Shown here: piece after piece, positions 5,144 through 8,306 of the stretch
How the letters are laid out: each line of letters opens with the position of its first letter
How positions within the stretch are numbered: position 1 is the first letter of the stretch
Source of the DNA: an uncultured Oscillospiraceae bacterium
Lineage (GTDB): Bacteria > Bacillota > Clostridia > Oscillospirales > Ruminococcaceae
Direction: 5' to 3'
Assembly (NCBI GenBank): GCA_900552845.1
Contig: USBC01000073.1
Location: forward strand, 1-8,306
DNA: 8,306 bases
Notes under the pieces: model-generated
Told to the model about the DNA's origin: nothing
The model's database searches: none
Seen by the model: only the letters and a program-made list of their open reading frames with translations
Position numbers and translations under genes: made by a program

Positions 5144-6430
5144 ATGAAACTGAATGAAACCAAAAAAGTGGACACCAACCTGTACGAGTTGAATATTACC
5201 GTAGATGGTGAGCAGTATGCCAAGGCGCTGGACGCTTCCTTTAAGAAGAATTCCGCCAAGCTCAATATCCCCGGTTTCCGTAAGGGCAAGGCTCCCAAGA
5301 GCATCGTTTACAAGATGGTAGGCGAGAGCTATTTCTATGAGGACGCCATCAATTCCAGCTACGGCGACGCCTACGAGGAGGCTCTCAAGGAATCCGGTTT
5401 GGAAGCGGTTGCCTATCCCGAGGTGGAGCTGAAAGATGCGGACGGTACCCAGTACACCTTTGTTGCCAAGGTTACTGTTAAGCCTGAGGTCACTCTGGGC
5501 GAGTACAAGGGGCTGAAGGTTGAGCGCGAGAGCGATAAGGTAACGGACGCTGACATTGAGAATGAACTGAATGCCATGGCTGACCGCAATGCTCGTATGG
5601 CTGAGGCTCCCGAGGGTGCCAAGGCGGAGCTGGGCGATACTGCTGTTATTGATTATGAGGGATTTGTCGGCGATGTCGCTTTTGAAGGCGGCAAAGGCGA
5701 GGATCACCCGCTTTCTCTTGGCTCGGGTCAGTTTATCCCCGGCTTTGAAGAGGGTGTAGTCGGTCATAAGGTTGGCGAGAGCTTTGATGTCAATGTGACC
5801 TTCCCCACCGAATATCACAGCGAAGAGCTGGCAGGGAAAGACGCTACCTTTAAGGTAACCATTAAAGAACTCAAGCGCAAGGAGCTGCCTGCTCTTGACG
5901 ATGAGTTTGCCAAGGACGTCAGTGAATTCGATACGTTGGAGGAACTGAAGAAGGACCTTGCCGAGAAGATGCAGAATGAGAAGAAGGATCAGGCGGACAG
6001 CAAGATGGAAAACGATCTGCTGGAGCAGGCGGTTAAGAACATGACCGTGGAGATCCCCACTGTGATGTTTGAGATCAAGGCGCAGGATATGGTGGAGGAA
6101 TTTGGCTACCGTTTGCAGACTCAGGGTATGAACATGGAGATGTACATGAAGTACACCGGCACCACCCCTGAGGCGCTGACTGCTCAGTTCATGCCGCAGG
6201 CTGAGACACAGGTGCGTACTACGCTGCTGCTGGAAAAGATCGCTGAGGTAGAGCATATTGAGATTACCGAGGACGATGTAAACGGCGAATATGACCGCTT
6301 GGTAAAGGATTACGGCATGGAGCTGGATAAGGTTAAGTCGATTGTTCCCGTTGAGGAGATCAAGCATCAGCTCACCATTCAGAAGGCTGCAAAGGTCATC
6401 ACTGACAGTGCCGAGGTGACTCAGCTTTAA
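5144..6430 (+). CDS. tig: trigger factor (ribosome-bound chaperone, peptidyl-prolyl isomerase)
   Basis: Trigger factor docks on the large ribosomal subunit at the exit tunnel and helps nascent chains fold. The 428-residue length is normal. The N-terminal ribosome-binding domain carries the signature GFRKGKAP (44-51). An FKBP-type isomerase domain follows at about 161-244, with DTAVIDYEGFVGD, GSGQFIPGFEEG and the terminal TFKVTIKEL. The rest is the helical C-terminal chaperone domain, rich in Glu, Lys and Met. GGAGG at 5130-5134 lies nine bases before ATG 5144. An out-of-frame ATG at 5137, only two bases from the binding site, opens a six-codon frame that cannot be the gene start. Codon use leans strongly to AAG and GAG, unlike the rbgA-yraN genes, as expected for high expression. 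No terminator separates it from clpP. Confidence 0.98.
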   Translation: MKLNETKKVDTNLYELNITVDGEQYAKALDASFKKNSAKLNIPGFRKGKAPKSIVYKMVGESYFYEDAINSSYGDAYEEALKESGLEAVAYPEVELKDADGTQYTFVAKVTVKPEVTLGEYKGLKVERESDKVTDADIENELNAMADRNARMAEAPEGAKAELGDTAVIDYEGFVGDVAFEGGKGEDHPLSLGSGQFIPGFEEGVVGHKVGESFDVNVTFPTEYHSEELAGKDATFKVTIKELKRKELPALDDEFAKDVSEFDTLEELKKDLAEKMQNEKKDQADSKMENDLLEQAVKNMTVEIPTVMFEIKAQDMVEEFGYRLQTQGMNMEMYMKYTGTTPEALTAQFMPQAETQVRTTLLLEKIAEVEHIEITEDDVNGEYDRLVKDYGMELDKVKSIVPVEEIKHQLTIQKAAKVITDSAEVTQL

Positions 6431-6478
6431 TTTACGGAATACCCGTGCTACATACCATAAACGGAGGTGTATGAATAA

Positions 6479-7066
6479 ATGAGTTTGGTACCAATGGTAA
6501 TAGAACAGACCAACCGCGGGGAGCGCAGCTATGATATTTTTTCCCGCTTGCTCAATGACCGCATCGTTATGCTTTGCGAAGAGGTGAACGATGCCACAGC
6601 CAGTCTGGTGGTAGCGCAGCTTTTGTTCCTGGAGGGTCAGGATCCGGAAAAGGATATTCACCTGTATATCAACAGCCCAGGTGGTTCCATTTCCGCAGGC
6701 ATGGCAATCTACGATACCATGCAGTATATCAAGTGCGATGTTTCCACTATTTGCATTGGTATGGCGGCTTCCATGGGGGCGTTCCTGCTGTGCGCGGGTG
6801 CGCCCGGTAAGCGGCTGGCTCTGCCCAACAGTGAGATTATGATTCATCAGCCGCTGCTGGGTGGCTTGCAGGGTCAGGCGACGGATATTAAGATCCATGC
6901 CGACCGGATCATTAAAATTAAGGAAAACCTGAACCGTATTATGGCAGAGCGCTGCCATAAGCCGCTGGAGCAGGTAATGCAGGATACCGAGCGGGATAAC
7001 TTTATGTCTGCCGAGGAAGCCTGCGCCTACGGATTGATCGACCGCGTGATCGCCCACAGAGAATAA
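6479..7066 (+). CDS. clpP: ATP-dependent Clp protease proteolytic subunit ClpP
   Basis: ClpP is the serine peptidase that forms the two-ring barrel of ClpXP. The 195-residue length is normal and the catalytic triad is present: S98 in GMAASMG, H123 in MIHQPLLGG and D173 in ERDNFMS. The substrate-binding block YINSPGGSISAGMAIYDTM is at 63-81. The first residues (MSLVPMVIEQTNRGERSYDIFSRLL) are the usual axial-loop sequence, so little or no propeptide is present. GGAGG at 6463-6467 lies 11 bases before ATG 6479. A decoy ATG at 6471 opens a three-codon frame whose TGA overlaps the clpP start codon (ATGA, 6479-6482). The gene lies 48 bases after tig with no terminator or promoter evident between them. 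Confidence 0.98.
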   Translation: MSLVPMVIEQTNRGERSYDIFSRLLNDRIVMLCEEVNDATASLVVAQLLFLEGQDPEKDIHLYINSPGGSISAGMAIYDTMQYIKCDVSTICIGMAASMGAFLLCAGAPGKRLALPNSEIMIHQPLLGGLQGQATDIKIHADRIIKIKENLNRIMAERCHKPLEQVMQDTERDNFMSAEEACAYGLIDRVIAHRE

Positions 7067-7082
7067 AAGGAGTCCATGAAAC

Positions 7083-8306
7083 ATGGCAAACGATGAGAAT
7101 AAAAGAATGATGCGCTGTTCCTTCTGCGGAAAACCGCAGGATAGAGTAGCGCGCCTCATCGCCGGTCCCGGTGTGTGCATCTGCAACGAGTGCGTGGAGA
7201 TCTGCCGCGCCGTACTGGAAGATGAAGGTGTTCCTGCTCCCAAAGCAGTGAAGAACGATCCGCAGGGCGAAGAGATAAATGTTCCTCGTCCAAAGGAGAT
7301 TAAGGCATTTCTTGATGAGTATGTCATCGGACAGGACGCAGCAAAACGTGCGCTTTCTGTGGCGGTGTATAACCACTATAAGCGCATTTGCTGCGGAGAC
7401 AGCGATGATGTGGAGTTGGGCAAGAGCAATATTCTGCTGCTGGGGCCCACCGGAGTGGGTAAGACCATGCTGGCACAGACCCTTGCTAAAGTATTGGGCG
7501 TTCCCTTTGCGATAGCTGATGCGACCACACTGACAGAAGCCGGTTATGTAGGTGAGGATGTGGAAAATATCCTGCTGCGGCTGTTACAGGCAGCGGATTT
7601 TGATGTGGCAAAGGCAGAACGAGGCATCATCTATATTGATGAGATTGACAAGATTGCCCGCAAGAGTGAAAACCCCTCTATCACCCGAGATGTCAGTGGC
7701 GAGGGGGTGCAGCAGGCTTTGCTGAAAATCCTAGAGGGTACTGTCTCCAATGTCCCCCCACAGGGCGGGCGTAAGCACCCCCAACAGGAGTTCATTGCGG
7801 TGGATACCACCAATATCCTGTTCATCTGCGGCGGCGCATTCGATGGTCTGGATAAGATTATCAGCCACCGTACCGACAAATCCTCTCTGGGCTTTGGCGG
7901 AACGGTAAAATCCAAAGCCGAGGTGGAGGAGCAGGGGATCTACCGTCAGGTGGAGCCGCATGATCTGGTCAAATACGGCCTGATCCCCGAATTGGTAGGG
8001 CGTATTCCGGTCATCGCTTCTTTGGATGCATTGGACGAGGAAGCACTGGTGCGAATTTTGCGCGAGCCGAAAAATGCGCTTATCAAGCAGTATAAAAAGT
8101 TGTTTGAGATGGATAATATTCAAATCGACTTTGAAGAAGACGCACTGAGCTCGATAGCTAAGAAGGCAATAGAGCGAAAAACGGGAGCACGCGGCTTGCG
8201 CGGCATTATGGAGGAGATATTGGGCAGCCTGATGTTTGAGGCACCCTCCGACGGAACAGTGGCACATATCGTCATTACTGCCGATATGGTAAACGGCGTT
8301 GGCGAG
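7083..8306 (+). CDS. clpX: ATP-dependent Clp protease ATP-binding subunit ClpX, cut at window end
   Basis: ClpX is the AAA+ unfoldase that recognises tagged substrates and feeds them into ClpP. The frame is open from ATG 7083 to the last base: 408 residues, nearly the full family length of about 420. Domains in order: the N-terminal zinc-binding domain with CSFC (12-15) and CNEC (34-37); Walker A GPTGVGKT (121-128); pore loop GYVG (154-157); Walker B IIYIDEID (182-189); the ClpP-docking tripeptide as LGF (269-271); VGRIP of the arginine-finger region; and the sensor-2 GARGLR block near the end. AAGGAG at 7067-7072, just after the clpP stop, lies ten bases before the start. An earlier ATG at 7076 is out of frame and stops after six codons. 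The 16-base gap shows co-transcription with clpP. Confidence 0.97.
   Translation, partial: MANDENKRMMRCSFCGKPQDRVARLIAGPGVCICNECVEICRAVLEDEGVPAPKAVKNDPQGEEINVPRPKEIKAFLDEYVIGQDAAKRALSVAVYNHYKRICCGDSDDVELGKSNILLLGPTGVGKTMLAQTLAKVLGVPFAIADATTLTEAGYVGEDVENILLRLLQAADFDVAKAERGIIYIDEIDKIARKSENPSITRDVSGEGVQQALLKILEGTVSNVPPQGGRKHPQQEFIAVDTTNILFICGGAFDGLDKIISHRTDKSSLGFGGTVKSKAEVEEQGIYRQVEPHDLVKYGLIPELVGRIPVIASLDALDEEALVRILREPKNALIKQYKKLFEMDNIQIDFEEDALSSIAKKAIERKTGARGLRGIMEEILGSLMFEAPSDGTVAHIVITADMVNGVGE

Noticed and set aside
5099..7327. A 742-codon open frame on the minus strand opposite tig, clpP and the start of clpX
   Set aside because: It lies wholly antisense to three conserved genes and gives a Leu- and His-rich product with no recognisable domain. 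No ribosome binding site was recognised. It reflects the strong codon bias of the plus-strand genes.
7351..7355. LGF in place of the common IGF tripeptide in ClpX (residues 269-271) as a functional defect
   Set aside because: The docking tripeptide tolerates Leu, Ile or Val at this position in the family, so this is normal variation. The tripeptide itself is at 7887-7895; the interval given here only marks the gene.
7731..8267. A 178-codon minus-strand frame opposite clpX
   Set aside because: Antisense to the conserved AAA+ domain, with no domain match.

Overview
This is an ordinary housekeeping stretch of a Gram-positive bacterium, most likely class Clostridia and probably Oscillospirales/Ruminococcaceae-like. 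The evidence is moderate GC, strong AGGAGG-type ribosome binding sites, TRTGn extended -10 promoters of the Gram-positive type, Firmicutes-style trigger factor, ClpP, ClpX and RbgA, and small lineage markers (a DUF2344 radical-SAM-linked protein and a DUF1540 Cys-rich protein). Genus and species cannot be read from the window.

Layout. (1) 1-552: the C-terminal part of a DUF2344 (TIGR03936-type) protein, cut by the window start. (2) 553-760: promoter and structured leader of rplS. (3) 761-1156: rplS (ribosomal protein L19) and its intrinsic terminator. (4) 1211-4051: a plus-strand operon of four tightly packed genes: rbgA (50S assembly GTPase), rnhB (RNase HII), a YraN/UPF0102 nuclease-like protein and an M19 membrane-dipeptidase-family hydrolase. 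(5) 4047-4277: a small minus-strand gene for a nine-cysteine DUF1540 protein of 55 residues, with a strong terminator that reaches back over the stop codon of the dipeptidase gene. (6) 4373-5056: a COG1768-type metallophosphoesterase. (7) 5089-8306: a protein quality-control operon, tig-clpP-clpX, with clpX cut by the window end.

How it works together. The first half is centred on ribosome supply: L19, and RbgA, which matures the large subunit. RNase HII and YraN are the usual neighbours of rbgA. The second half pairs the ribosome-bound chaperone trigger factor with the ClpXP protease. The rplS-rbgA-rnhB-yraN order is widespread in Firmicutes, but here rplS is preceded by a DUF2344 gene and not by rimM-trmD.

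No mobile element, CRISPR array, phage gene, tRNA or rRNA was seen, and no undescribed system is evident. The points most worth a second look are the rplS leader, where one nine-base arm can pair in two mutually exclusive ways; the short Cys-rich gene at 4110-4277; and a repeated arrangement of an out-of-frame decoy ATG just after the ribosome binding site of tig, clpP and clpX.
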